Shown: positions 8,511-17,987 of the stretch, in pieces
Layout of the letters: the number at the start of each line of letters is the position of its first letter
Position numbering within the stretch: position 1 is the stretch's first letter
NCBI GenBank assembly: GCA_002362575.1
Contig: DEUM01000007.1
Coordinates: 1-53,894 of the forward strand
Direction of reading: 5' to 3'
From: Lachnoclostridium sp. UBA3262
GTDB taxonomy: Bacteria > Bacillota > Clostridia > Lachnospirales > Lachnospiraceae
DNA: 53,894 nucleotides
Translations under genes and position numbers: made by a program
The notes under the pieces: generated by a model
The model's input: the letters and a program-made list of their open reading frames with translations, nothing else
What the model was told of the DNA's origin: nothing
Database searches by the model: none

Positions 8511-10385
8511 CTAATCGTAAACTTTTTCCCCTTTTTCATAATACTGTGCCTGCGCCGACCACAACGAATAATAAAGTCCGCCTGTATCACACATGAGCTC
8601 CTCGTGGTTTCCCCGCTGCACAATCTCGCCCTTATCAAAAACAACGATATCATTACAGAATCGACAGGAGGAAAGACGGTGTGAAATATAGATTGCCGTT
8701 TTGCTGCCCACCATTTCATTAAATGCGGAATACACCTCAAACTCTGCAATCGGATCTAACGCCGCCGTCGGCTCATCCAGCAAAATAAACGGCGAGTCCT
8801 TATAGAGAGCTCTTGCAATGGCTACCTTTTGCCTCTCACCACCGGAAATCAACACGCCGTCATCATCATAGTCCGTATCAATCGGAGTCTCGATTCCTTT
8901 TACAAACTTCTTTAGGGAATCGTCAAAGCCCGCCTTCGCAAGGCACTCCCGCACCTTGTCTGCGTCATATTCCTCGCTTGCCGCTACATTTTTTGCAATC
9001 GGGAAGGCAAACAGGGAAAAGTCCTGAAATACGATGGAAAATAGCTGCATATATTCATGGTAATCAAATTTCCGTATATCAATTCCGTTCAGCAGGATTT
9101 CTCCCTCCGTCGGATCATACAGCCGGCTGAGAAGCTTAATCATTGTCGTCTTTCCGGAGCCGTTTTTGCCAACTACTGCCATGCGCTCTCCGATACGGAG
9201 CTTTATGGAAAAATTCTTCAAGGCATAAGTTTCACTCCCCGGATAGCGGAACGAAACATTGCGAAATTCAATTTCATACGCATCATCACTCCGCTTCTCT
9301 ACTGGCAGTTTCCCCTTATAGAGCGAGCTTTCCGCATCCAAAAACTCCATCGTAGAGCTTTGTCTGCGGGCGGACAGAAGAAAGCTCTGTGAATCCCTTA
9401 TCATCGCCTGAATCGACGTCGTAAGGCGCTCAAAACATGCTACATATCTGACAACCATACCAATCCCTACGCTGCCGCCCACGGCTAAAAGCGTAATGAA
9501 GAAATAACAGACGCCCTGCACTCCCGCGCCAAGCATATTGTTAAACAATGCCCGGCGTCCCCCGGAATCCGCCATACTATTATCCCTGTTTCTCGAGTAT
9601 TCCTTTCCATATTCCTCCACATATCTGGAAAATAATCCTCTTGCGCCATACAGCTTAATATCCTTCAGGTTATTTATCAGTGCACCCGGATGCAAATCCC
9701 ATGATATATCAATGTCCTCCGGCCTTTCCGGTTCTTTTGTCATCCATTCAAGCGTTTTTCTGTTAAAATATTCCTCTCCGATACCATCTGCTATCAGCAT
9801 AATGAGCAGGACGCCAAGAAAAATATAAGTCAGCACATTTCCAGCCTGAAAAATATTATGCAGCACCGGTACCAGTATAACAATAGCAAATATCGCATTG
9901 AAAAACTGGTAAATAAGAAATTCCAAACTAACGAAGGCACCAAACATTCCATTACCCCAGTTGTTATCCTCCCACATGCGATTCTTCAATTTACTGATAT
10001 ACGGGCTCTCCAAATCCGGGTAGTCCAGCTCGATTGACTTCATCGCCCTCTTTGTATACATCCGTTCAAAGATATCCTGCTTTATGATATTATTATACTT
10101 CTCAACCCACCGGTTGACAATCTCCATGACAAAAATAATGCTGAGCAGCAGCATAGATTTCACAATCAGTTCCCTGATTGGTAGTTTCTGTTCCAGCCCA
10201 CTTAATACCATAGTAGAAACGTAAATACCGATATACCCTTCCGACACCGATAATAATTGCCGAAATAGTGTTGTAGGAAGAAAAAGCGGCGCTAGGTTCT
10301 TCACTTCCTTTACTGTTCGTTTCGATATTCTTATCTTTTCCCGAAAGGATATTTTATCCGTTATAATTGCACTCTTTACTTCCAT
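8511..10385 (-). CDS. ABC exporter half-transporter, subunit 2
   Basis: The 624-residue protein has an N-terminal exporter-type membrane domain (about residues 30-330, six hydrophobic segments) and a C-terminal ATPase. The ATPase carries Walker A 'VVGKNGSGKTTMIKLL', Q-loop 'SIVFQDFSLF', signature 'LISGGERQKVAIARAL' and Walker B 'FILLDEPTAALDP'. It overlaps the end of its partner gene by 10 bp, and both are similar in size. They therefore probably form a heterodimeric exporter of the bacteriocin/peptide or multidrug type. No peptidase (C39) domain is present. The substrate is unknown; the Agr-like regulators just upstream suggest a peptide or antibiotic response. Confidence 0.9.
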   Translation of the reverse strand: MEVKSAIITDKISFREKIRISKRTVKEVKNLAPLFLPTTLFRQLLSVSEGYIGIYVSTMVLSGLEQKLPIRELIVKSMLLLSIIFVMEIVNRWVEKYNNIIKQDIFERMYTKRAMKSIELDYPDLESPYISKLKNRMWEDNNWGNGMFGAFVSLEFLIYQFFNAIFAIVILVPVLHNIFQAGNVLTYIFLGVLLIMLIADGIGEEYFNRKTLEWMTKEPERPEDIDISWDLHPGALINNLKDIKLYGARGLFSRYVEEYGKEYSRNRDNSMADSGGRRALFNNMLGAGVQGVCYFFITLLAVGGSVGIGMVVRYVACFERLTTSIQAMIRDSQSFLLSARRQSSTMEFLDAESSLYKGKLPVEKRSDDAYEIEFRNVSFRYPGSETYALKNFSIKLRIGERMAVVGKNGSGKTTMIKLLSRLYDPTEGEILLNGIDIRKFDYHEYMQLFSIVFQDFSLFAFPIAKNVAASEEYDADKVRECLAKAGFDDSLKKFVKGIETPIDTDYDDDGVLISGGERQKVAIARALYKDSPFILLDEPTAALDPIAEFEVYSAFNEMVGSKTAIYISHRLSSCRFCNDIVVFDKGEIVQRGNHEELMCDTGGLYYSLWSAQAQYYEKGEKVYD

Positions 10386-12214
10386 GCGGCTGCCTCCTCT
10401 CTGACCTCATTGTCTGCGTTGTAATAATAGCTCTGTACTTCAAACATATGGGCATATTCCCCGCCGTTATCCAAAAGCTGTTCATGGCTTCCACATTCTG
10501 CTATGCAGCCATCTTTCATAAAGAAAATCCGATCCGAAAATTGAGTGCTTGCCAGACGATGGGAGATAAATAATGCCGTTTTTCCTACGCAAAGCTTTTC
10601 GTATTTTTCATACATCTCCTTTTCTGCCAGTGGGTCTAATGCCGCTGTCGGCTCATCCAGCACAAGAATTGGCGCTTCCTTATACAGTGCGCGTGCGAGC
10701 AGAAACTTTTGCTGCTGTCCTCCAGAAAGTGTAACCCCATCCTTAGAGAGCATCTGCGTCATATAACTGTCCTGCGAAATCTTTCTATCTACCAGCTCCT
10801 CATATAGTCCGGCAAGCTTCAAGACTTCCTCCACGCGTTCCTCATCAATCTCCTCTCTCACTTTCAGTGCGATATTTTCATCCAAACGGAACGGTAAAAT
10901 CATAATATCCTGAAAAACCGCTGAGTATAGAGAATAAACATCTTTCTTGGAAATTTTTGAAATATCCGTGCCGTTGATTCGAATGACTCCCTCGGTCGGT
11001 TTGTACAGCCCGGTCATCAGCTTAACTAACGTCGTCTTTCCAGCGCCATTCGTCCCGACAACCGCCACACGTTCTCCCTTCTTTATATGAAAACTCAAAT
11101 CCCGTATCGTCTCCTTGTCACTGTCCGGATAAGAAAAACTGACGTGGGAAAATTCAATCTCTACCCCATCCGAAATATTCGGCAGTCTGCACTCCGCTTT
11201 CTCAATATCTTCTGCCGGAATTTCCAGAAAAGTGCGAATATAATTGACTTGGATATTCCCAGTTTTAATACTCCCTATGTTCCAGATAATCTGAATTACC
11301 CAGTCTGAAAAACCGGTAATCGCCCCAAAGTACAGCATAAAATCCCCCATCCCGATATGTCCCTTCAACGTCATATAAATCAAATATGCATAGGCAATGC
11401 CATCCCGCAGAAAATTCAGCACACACCCTACAATCTGGGTTACATACTCCTGATTCAGCCGCTTTTTCAAAACCTTCTCGCGTCTGCCCTGCAAAAGACG
11501 CATAAGCCCGGTCAGCCAGTTTCCCATATCATACACCCGGATGTCTTTTCCCATTTTGACATCATCACACACGTCCCTTGTATAGCGAAGCCTTCTGCCC
11601 GCCTTCGCATACTCATCCATCGTCCTCTCATAGCATGCCGCTTCCCTGCGCTCAAAAAAATAGATGATAAGGGCACTGACCAAAAGTAGAATAACTACGG
11701 CAATATGCAGAGTTGACAGGATACTGGAATACAGCAAAAAACAGATAATACTGCTGATACATTCGGGAACTTTATTGTAAAACACAGTCGGTCCACTATT
11801 GTCCCCCCATGCCACTGCCTCGAATGCCCTCTCATACTTCTGCCGACATTCCCCGCTTTCATTATACGCATACGGGCTGTCGAGCGAGCGAAAAAACAGT
11901 TTCCGCATAAAATATTTTCTCATGCTGTTATAAAAATAATAGCGGCTGCTTCCAAAATAAGCTCCTACACCCCGAATTACAAGCATAGCAGTCACAATTC
12001 CCCCCAGAACAATGGCAATCCTCTGTATATCTGCATGTTCTGTCAAAAGGTCTACTGCTGCCTTCGGCAGATAGATTCCAAATACCGGAATAACTACCCC
12101 TGTTATGATTGCAATAATGGAGTAAATCAATATTCTTCTGTCGTATTTCAGACTTTCCTTTATCAGATAAATAATATTCTGAAACACACTATATTTCTTT
12201 TCTTCTATTTCCAT
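10376..12214 (-). CDS. ABC exporter half-transporter, subunit 1
   Basis: 612 residues with a membrane domain first (strong segments near 30-50, 65-85, 160-200 and 275-300), then an ATPase. The ATPase carries Walker A 'VVGTNGAGKTTLVKLM', Q-loop 'SAVFQDIMIL', signature 'TLSGGQQQKFLLARAL' and Walker B 'ILVLDEPTAALDP'. It starts after GGATGGAGG. Together with the downstream overlapping subunit it should act as one heterodimer. A terminator-like hairpin at 12283-12316 separates it from the regulator genes, so it may have its own promoter or depend on read-through. Confidence 0.9.
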   Translation of the reverse strand: MEIEEKKYSVFQNIIYLIKESLKYDRRILIYSIIAIITGVVIPVFGIYLPKAAVDLLTEHADIQRIAIVLGGIVTAMLVIRGVGAYFGSSRYYFYNSMRKYFMRKLFFRSLDSPYAYNESGECRQKYERAFEAVAWGDNSGPTVFYNKVPECISSIICFLLYSSILSTLHIAVVILLLVSALIIYFFERREAACYERTMDEYAKAGRRLRYTRDVCDDVKMGKDIRVYDMGNWLTGLMRLLQGRREKVLKKRLNQEYVTQIVGCVLNFLRDGIAYAYLIYMTLKGHIGMGDFMLYFGAITGFSDWVIQIIWNIGSIKTGNIQVNYIRTFLEIPAEDIEKAECRLPNISDGVEIEFSHVSFSYPDSDKETIRDLSFHIKKGERVAVVGTNGAGKTTLVKLMTGLYKPTEGVIRINGTDISKISKKDVYSLYSAVFQDIMILPFRLDENIALKVREEIDEERVEEVLKLAGLYEELVDRKISQDSYMTQMLSKDGVTLSGGQQQKFLLARALYKEAPILVLDEPTAALDPLAEKEMYEKYEKLCVGKTALFISHRLASTQFSDRIFFMKDGCIAECGSHEQLLDNGGEYAHMFEVQSYYYNADNEVREEAAAWK

Positions 12215-12279
12215 AAATAACCTCCATCCTAAGAGCGGCCTCTCTCTTTTTTTACAAGTGTATCACAAATTTTTCTAAA

Positions 12280-12316
12280 AAAGAAAAAAATGCACAAAAG
12301 GTCTCCCTCTGTGCAT
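12280..12316 (-). terminator. Rho-independent terminator after the kinase gene
   Basis: On the minus strand the stem ATGCACA / TGTGCAT (12290-12296 with 12310-12316) is followed by TTTTTTTCTTTTTT. It lies downstream of the GHKL kinase and upstream of the ABC genes, so it splits the apparent operon. Confidence 0.7.
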
Positions 12317-12350
12317 AAACGGTATTATTTTCTAAAGGGGCAGCGGCAGG

Positions 12351-13079
12351 CTAGCCGGGCAGCGCTAACATAATCTCGGTGGCAAACACCCCTTCCTCAT
12401 GCTGGCGGTTTAAGTAACCGTTATAGTGCGACACCACCTTATCCACGCGCATCAGCCCAAACCCATGTCCCCCCTTCTTAGTCGTGAGATAATGGTTTCC
12501 CTGCCTGCGTATATCATTTGTCATGGAGTTGGCAACGTACAGATAAAGCTGTCCTTTTAAAATATCAATGTACACCCGTATGAACCGTTTATCTTCCTCC
12601 GGTTCCTTTGCACACGCCTCCATCGCATTGTCCAGTAAATTACCAATAATAATACACAAATCCACCTCCGACACTGGAAGCTCCTGCGGCACAATCGCCT
12701 TGGCATTTACCTGAATCCCTCGCGCCTTCGCCACTGCAAGCTTACTATTCAAAACCGCATCAATTTTTACATTTCCGGTTTTAATAACCGTGTCTACCGT
12801 CGTTAAATCCGTATCCAGTTCATTCAGGTAGGAATCCAGCTCCTCGTACTGCCCCATAACGAGATGTGCTTTCATTGTCTGGATATGATGCTTGTAATCA
12901 TGCCGCCAGCCCCGCACCTGACGGTACATATTTTCCACTTCTTCGCAGTGCTTCTGAATCAAATCATTCTGATAGGAATCAATTCTTTTCTCCGTCATAT
13001 TAAAAATAATACGGCGAATACCGATAATCAGGCACACTAACAGTATGGCTGTTACCGTAATGATAATAATGAGTTTCAT
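12351..13079 (-). CDS. GHKL-type sensor histidine kinase (Agr-like)
   Basis: The short protein (242 residues) has one N-terminal membrane segment ('LIIIITVTAILLVCLIIGI'), the phospho-acceptor region 'GWRHDYKHHIQTMKAHL', and a GHKL ATPase with N-box 'IIGNLLDNAMEACAKE' and glycine box 'GGHGFGLMRV'. It resembles AgrC/VirS-type kinases but lacks their multi-pass sensor domain. It therefore probably senses through the single helix or through a partner such as the ABC exporter. It follows the response regulator gene with three bases between them. Confidence 0.88.
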   Translation of the reverse strand: MKLIIIITVTAILLVCLIIGIRRIIFNMTEKRIDSYQNDLIQKHCEEVENMYRQVRGWRHDYKHHIQTMKAHLVMGQYEELDSYLNELDTDLTTVDTVIKTGNVKIDAVLNSKLAVAKARGIQVNAKAIVPQELPVSEVDLCIIIGNLLDNAMEACAKEPEEDKRFIRVYIDILKGQLYLYVANSMTNDIRRQGNHYLTTKKGGHGFGLMRVDKVVSHYNGYLNRQHEEGVFATEIMLALPG

Positions 13080-13082
13080 CTT

Positions 13083-13844
13083 TTATTTCTCCTTCGGATA
13101 CCTGCTGTAATACTGTATAAATGCGGCATTAAATTCCTTCTGGTTCCTTCTGCTGAGCGGAAGTAATTCCCCCGTATCCAGCACAACCTCCTTTTTCTCC
13201 ACGCGCAAAACATAGAGGAGATTAACCAGATATGAGCGATGGCTTCCGGCAAATCCGTTGTCTGCCAGACGCTTCTGCCATGTACCGATTCCCTCCCTGA
13301 CGCGATACACCCCCTGCCCAGTATGCAGCTCTGTATCATGAGCAAAGGATTCTATATACAGTATTTCCTTTGCAGAAATTTTTATCGTTTTTCGTTCTCC
13401 CGGCGCTCCATTCGTCACATCCTCTGCCTCAAGTAAAAAAAACTGCTCCTCCGTCTTTTCCCTGTAATCCTTCATTACCCGCTCCATGCACGCCGACACT
13501 TTCGAAGCGTCTACCGGCTTAACTAGATAATGAAGCGCCGCTACCTCATAACCTTCCTGCATATAATCAGTAATTCCTGTTGCAAATACGATAGCCGTCC
13601 GGCTGTCCTGCTCCCGTATCGTTCTGGCAAGCTTCATGCCGTCAATCCCCGGCATCTGAATATCCAGAAATAGTACGTCCCATGCCTGATTTTCCTCCCA
13701 CTCAAAAAGAAAGCTCTCTGCATCTGAAAAAAGGAAAATCCGGCATTTCATTTTTCTCTCTGCCGCCCATTTTTCAATATAATCTGAGATAACCTCTGCA
13801 TGCGACCGCTCATCTTCTACAATTGCTATATTCAATAATTCCAT
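13083..13844 (-). CDS. LytTR-family response regulator (Agr-like)
   Basis: The receiver domain (1-120) has the acidic pocket 'IVEDE', phospho-Asp in 'DVLFLDIQMPGIDG' and Lys in 'HYLVKPVD'. The C-terminal LytTR DNA-binding domain shows 'ILYIESFAHDTELHTG' and 'FAGSHRSYLVNL'. Such regulators bind paired direct repeats upstream of peptide, bacteriocin or surface genes. The start at 13844 follows GGGAGG with eight-base spacing, better than the frame start at 13865. It forms a two-component pair with the downstream kinase. I found no small signal-peptide gene beside them. Confidence 0.92.
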   Translation of the reverse strand: MELLNIAIVEDERSHAEVISDYIEKWAAERKMKCRIFLFSDAESFLFEWEENQAWDVLFLDIQMPGIDGMKLARTIREQDSRTAIVFATGITDYMQEGYEVAALHYLVKPVDASKVSACMERVMKDYREKTEEQFFLLEAEDVTNGAPGERKTIKISAKEILYIESFAHDTELHTGQGVYRVREGIGTWQKRLADNGFAGSHRSYLVNLLYVLRVEKKEVVLDTGELLPLSRRNQKEFNAAFIQYYSRYPKEK

Positions 13845-13911
13845 TGCCAGAACCTCCCTTCTCATTATACTTTATCTATCTGGTATTTTCTACTTATTTA
13901 TTCTTACACAT

Positions 13912-13959
13912 AAAGATTCTGCATATTACACGCCTTGAGGCAGAATATGCAGAATCTTT
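13912..13959. terminator. Long perfect hairpin (16-bp stem)
   Basis: The arms AAAGATTCTGCATATT (13912-13927) and AATATGCAGAATCTTT (13944-13959) are perfectly complementary. The hairpin lies just after the GH10 stop codon and before the response regulator start, so it most likely ends GH10 transcripts. The T-run is better on the plus strand. Confidence 0.75.
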
Positions 13960-13984
13960 TTATCATCCTAAATTATAGCAATCC

Positions 13985-16900
13985 TTAAAATTCATAGGTA
14001 TGCTCTACACCCTCTGTATCCGTAACAACTACTACATGGGAGTCTGCTTTTGTCATAAACAGGTTCAGTGCCTTTGTCTTATCCACTTTACCCGTGTTGT
14101 CGACGATGACGAAGCTGGATATCTTTTGGTCTACACCGTCAATCGTCACAGACTGAATACCGGAAAGGCTTGATACATTCACGCTCTTGCCCTCATACTC
14201 ACTCTCTGTCGCAATGGTAGAGCCAAGCAGTTGTGAAGTACTGATTGCGTGGCAAGAACCTCCATAGACCGATACCTCACAGTGCGTCTGGCTCTTTCCA
14301 TCGCCAATCGCATTCACGCTTCCTCTACCTGCAACGACACCGCCATAAATCTTAATGGTCAGCTTCTCTGGCGTCGGTTGGTTGCTATCACGACCACCAC
14401 CACCAATTCCAGCTGCGTTTCTACCGCTCTGACTAAAAATATTTCCACCATAAATGCAAATTTCTTCGCCTCCGTGTCCGTTTCTGCCGTCACCGATTCC
14501 GGCGCCATTTGCTCCGCCATAAGCGATTATTGTCCCGCTCTGAATCACGATTTTCCCGAGCGTTCCGGCAACATTACTCTTGTTTGTAGAAACACCGATG
14601 CCCGCTGAAGATTCACCTCCTGTGGCAAAGAGCGTACCGTCACCGATAATCGTCAACTCGCAGCCTCCTGCCACTTCAATGCCCGCCTGATAACCCGGCG
14701 CAGTCAGCTTTGACTCGCCTTTTAACTGCAGAGTAACCTTTGCATCTCCGGTCAGACTGATTGGACTTGCTGCCGGTTTCGCCGCCGTAACACTGTCAAG
14801 TATAATCTCGTGCGTGCCGCCTGTAATCTTAATTGTATTTGCCGCACTTCCCGTAATCCGGTAAGCCCCTGTGTACGCCTGTTCACCGCCGTCTCCTACA
14901 GAATACCCTGCCTCGCTGATTACGATATTTCCGTCTGCCAAATCTAACACTTTCGCTGAATCCTCCGGTATATCCGGCGTATCCGTCGGCGTCGCTGTTG
15001 GTGTACCCGGTGAGCTGGTCGGCGCCGTGGTCGGTTTCGTTGTTGGCGCTGTTGTCGGCTTCGGCGTCGCTGTCGGTTTGACAGTCGGTGCCACCGTCGG
15101 CGCTGTTGTCGGTTTTGGCGTATCGCCTTTGACAAGATTTACCAATGCCTCAAACGCCGGTTTTGGCATATAATTTTCATCAAACAGAGATGGATAATAT
15201 GTGTTCTTCCCATCGTTTAACCATGTATCAAGGTCTGTCAGATTCCAGAATGTCACATTCGTGACATTCACCGGCTTTGCGTCATCCATACGAGCCAGTA
15301 TAATCTGCATAAATTTGCTGTATGCCGTGGCAAGCGTCTGATTACCTGCTTCCGTATTATCCTTGCTCTTAAAGTCAAGCTCCGTTATCTGTACCTCATA
15401 CCCGTTATCGCGGAACAGATTCAGTGCATTTTTTATATTGTCGCCATCTGTCACTCCAAGATTTGACTGGTGCGACTGCATACCAAGACCATCAACATAT
15501 CCCGCAGCCTTCGCATCCTTCAAGTAATTCACAACCGCCTTCATCTGTCCCGGCGACGCCATGCCGACATAATCATTATAGAATAACTTTGCCGAGGAGT
15601 TTGTCGCTGTCTTAGCCGCCTTTGCGTATTTGAAGGCTTCTGTAACATAAGTGTTATCCTCGTCGGTAAAGATTGCTCCATACAGACTGTTCTCGCCTGT
15701 TCTCAGCTTGCAGCCATTATCATTGATGACCTCATTGACTACATCATACGCATAAACAGTTCCCGGATATTTTGTCTCGGTGTATGTTATTATCTGTGTG
15801 ACATAGCTTTCAATTCGTTTCAGCATTGTTGCCTTGTCAACTAAATTCGTAATATTTTTCTTTGCCGTCCCGCTTCCGTCATACTCAGCAGTATATCCTT
15901 CGCAGAAATACCAATCCGGCGTCTGAGAGTGCCATACCAATGTATGGAAACGGACTTGTAAATCATTCGCCTTTGCCAGACTCAGACACTTATCAATAAC
16001 GTCAGTATTGATAACCGGCATGCCATCTGCCGCCGCCTTTGTCTTTTCCTCATTCAAAAGCGATTCCGGTTTCAGCTCATCCGCAAATGTAACCGCATTG
16101 TAATGATGTTTGATAAAGGCAAGAATTTCCGGATTTTTTAAATTATAGCTGTAAACAGCACAGCCAACCGGAAAACGATTTGCATAAGTTTCCTTCAAGC
16201 TGGTTGCAGAGAGAACGCTTGTTAAGTCTAAGTGCTTCTCGCTGACAGAAATATTGTCTACATAAAAATCATTCGGGTAGTTTTCCATCTCAAAGTACAT
16301 AAACAATTCCTGTACATCTCCCGGCGCCACTACCGTTGCCTCTATCTTTTTCCAGTTTCCGGTCGGGACGGATACCTGCTGAACTGTTATATAGGATTTC
16401 TCCCCGGCAAAATCTGTCGCCTCCCACATACAGTTAATTGTCTTGTCGCCACCCGCCGTATGCTTTACATATGCCTCTACCGTGTAAGTCGCAAAATCAC
16501 TCACGTTGTGTGTGACATTAACCTTAGGACCTGCCCAGTTCTTTTTCCGGTTCGAAACCTTCAGGCAATAATTGTCATTATAGCCGCCAGCTTCTACGGT
16601 CAGGGTTTCCTCGCCCTGCCTTCCTGTCATATATAAATTCTTTCCGTCTTCAAAATCCAGCTTTAACGCCTTGCCCTCCTCCGGCACAGGAATCGGTGTC
16701 CCCGGTACCTTTGTCGGCTGTGCAGACACTCCCGGCTGTTCCGTGTTTTCCGGCGGAGTCGTCACCGGCTTATCTGTATCCGATGGGGATGTGGATGTAT
16801 CCGGCTTGTTCGTATCTGCCGGCTCTGTCGAGGCACCCGGCTTGTTTGTGTCCGCCGGCTTGCTCGTGTCCACCGGCTTTGTTGATTTGTCCGGCTCACT

Positions 16901-17407
16901 GGTCGTTGCTGGTGGGTTTGAACCCGACGGACTTTCTGTTTTCACAGCTCCGTCCGTCTTATTTGGGTTCCCCGTATTTATCTTTTGTGTATTAACCGGC
17001 TTTTTAGATTTCACCGGTTTTTTCGTTGGTACCAGTTTTTTCTTAACAGTTACCTTGCATTTTAGTGTATATTTCTTTCCCTTATACTTAAATTTGCAGG
17101 TAATCCATGTCTTTCCTGCTTTCTTTGCCTTTACTTTTCCTTTTTTGCTTACCGTCGCAATTTTCTTACTTTTGCTTTTCCATTTCGCTTTTACTTTCTT
17201 TCCTGCATTTTTCACGGAAAGCTTTTTCGTCTTTCCAACCCTTAAGGTTATCTTTTTACTTGAAAGCTTGGGTTTCTTTTTCGCAGCATCTGCTACGCTC
17301 CCGCCGCCCTGCGCACAAGTAGAAATAGTCAGTGCCGCAGCTAATAGCAATACCCCAAGCTTCTTTTGTACATGTATCTTCCTCCTTTGGCTACTCCGTC
17401 TCCTCAC
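13985..17407 (-). CDS. Secreted modular GH10 endo-1,4-beta-xylanase with C-terminal carbohydrate-binding beta-helix-like domain
   Basis: Modules in order: hydrophobic signal ('LGVLLLAAALTISTCA'), Lys-rich Ig-like domain (about 45-130), long Thr/Pro/Asp linker, CBM22-like domain ('FYVDNISVSEK' end), GH10 catalytic domain, a second Thr/Pro linker, then ~300 residues rich in 'GAGIGDG'-type turns resembling Cthe_2159-like carbohydrate-binding beta-helices. GH10 hallmarks are 'HTLVWHSQTPDWYF', acid/base Glu in 'YDVVNEVIND' and nucleophile Glu in 'VQITELDFKS'. It cleaves xylan outside the cell. The only in-frame start is GTG at 17407, inside mscL and without a ribosome site. A good AAAGGAGG-ATG lies nearby but one base out of frame (see findings). 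The gene overlaps the mscL stop by 17 bp. Confidence 0.9.
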   Translation of the reverse strand: MRRRSSQRRKIHVQKKLGVLLLAAALTISTCAQGGGSVADAAKKKPKLSSKKITLRVGKTKKLSVKNAGKKVKAKWKSKSKKIATVSKKGKVKAKKAGKTWITCKFKYKGKKYTLKCKVTVKKKLVPTKKPVKSKKPVNTQKINTGNPNKTDGAVKTESPSGSNPPATTSEPDKSTKPVDTSKPADTNKPGASTEPADTNKPDTSTSPSDTDKPVTTPPENTEQPGVSAQPTKVPGTPIPVPEEGKALKLDFEDGKNLYMTGRQGEETLTVEAGGYNDNYCLKVSNRKKNWAGPKVNVTHNVSDFATYTVEAYVKHTAGGDKTINCMWEATDFAGEKSYITVQQVSVPTGNWKKIEATVVAPGDVQELFMYFEMENYPNDFYVDNISVSEKHLDLTSVLSATSLKETYANRFPVGCAVYSYNLKNPEILAFIKHHYNAVTFADELKPESLLNEEKTKAAADGMPVINTDVIDKCLSLAKANDLQVRFHTLVWHSQTPDWYFCEGYTAEYDGSGTAKKNITNLVDKATMLKRIESYVTQIITYTETKYPGTVYAYDVVNEVINDNGCKLRTGENSLYGAIFTDEDNTYVTEAFKYAKAAKTATNSSAKLFYNDYVGMASPGQMKAVVNYLKDAKAAGYVDGLGMQSHQSNLGVTDGDNIKNALNLFRDNGYEVQITELDFKSKDNTEAGNQTLATAYSKFMQIILARMDDAKPVNVTNVTFWNLTDLDTWLNDGKNTYYPSLFDENYMPKPAFEALVNLVKGDTPKPTTAPTVAPTVKPTATPKPTTAPTTKPTTAPTSSPGTPTATPTDTPDIPEDSAKVLDLADGNIVISEAGYSVGDGGEQAYTGAYRITGSAANTIKITGGTHEIILDSVTAAKPAASPISLTGDAKVTLQLKGESKLTAPGYQAGIEVAGGCELTIIGDGTLFATGGESSAGIGVSTNKSNVAGTLGKIVIQSGTIIAYGGANGAGIGDGRNGHGGEEICIYGGNIFSQSGRNAAGIGGGGRDSNQPTPEKLTIKIYGGVVAGRGSVNAIGDGKSQTHCEVSVYGGSCHAISTSQLLGSTIATESEYEGKSVNVSSLSGIQSVTIDGVDQKISSFVIVDNTGKVDKTKALNLFMTKADSHVVVVTDTEGVEHTYEF

Positions 17408-17816
17408 TGAGAATAGAAGTACAATGTGGGCATCTTGTTGCCTCTAATGAAATTTCACTCTTACAATATGGACAATCTTTTGTCGTTACTTTTTCCTCCT
17501 CGTCCTCCTTTCTGGCAAGCTTAGCCGCCGCTGTATTGATTACCTTGATAATCAGAAAAATTACCAGTGCCATGATTAAGAAATTAATCACCGCCGTAAT
17601 AAATTTACCATAATATAACGTTACCTCTCCCAACAGCTTTACATGCAGCTGGTCAAAATTCATACCGCCGAACAGACCAAGCAGAGGATTGATAATATCG
17701 TTTACAAGTGAAGATACAATACTGGTAAACGCCCCACCGATTATAATACCGACTGCCATGTCCATAACATTTCCGCGGCTGATAAAATCTTTAAACTCTT
17801 TTAGAAATTTTTTCAT
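17391..17816 (-). CDS. mscL: Large-conductance mechanosensitive channel MscL with zinc-ribbon tail
   Basis: 'MKKFLKEFKDFISRGNVMDMA' is the amphipathic N-helix and start of TM1. 'VGIIIGGAFTSIVSSLVNDI' completes the pore helix and 'FITAVINFLIMALVIFLII' is TM2. MscL forms a homopentamer that opens under membrane tension to release solutes. After the usual C-terminal helix an extra zinc-ribbon-like end is present: 'CPYCKSEISLEATRCPHC', two CxxC pairs. This tail is seen in some Firmicute MscL proteins. The start follows AAAGGAGGAG. The end overlaps the frame of the xylanase gene. Confidence 0.95.
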   Translation of the reverse strand: MKKFLKEFKDFISRGNVMDMAVGIIIGGAFTSIVSSLVNDIINPLLGLFGGMNFDQLHVKLLGEVTLYYGKFITAVINFLIMALVIFLIIKVINTAAAKLARKEDEEEKVTTKDCPYCKSEISLEATRCPHCTSILSEETE

Positions 17817-17901
17817 ACACTCCTCCTTTGTATATTTTTCTTATATTATTATTTTTAACATATTTTCGAAAACTTTTCTATAGTAATTTCGTAAATTATG
17901 C

Positions 17902-17949
17902 ACAAAAATAGCAGATAAATTGTCTCCTGCCAAACAATCTATCCGCTAT
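17902..17949 (-). terminator. Terminator of the carbonic anhydrase gene
   Basis: On the minus strand a 16-bp stem (17934-17949 with 17908-17923, two G-T pairs) is followed by TTTTTG. It lies 39 bp after the carbonic anhydrase stop. Confidence 0.7.
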
Positions 17950-17987
17950 GTAAATTATCTTTCCAAAAAATGGATAATTATGTCAAT

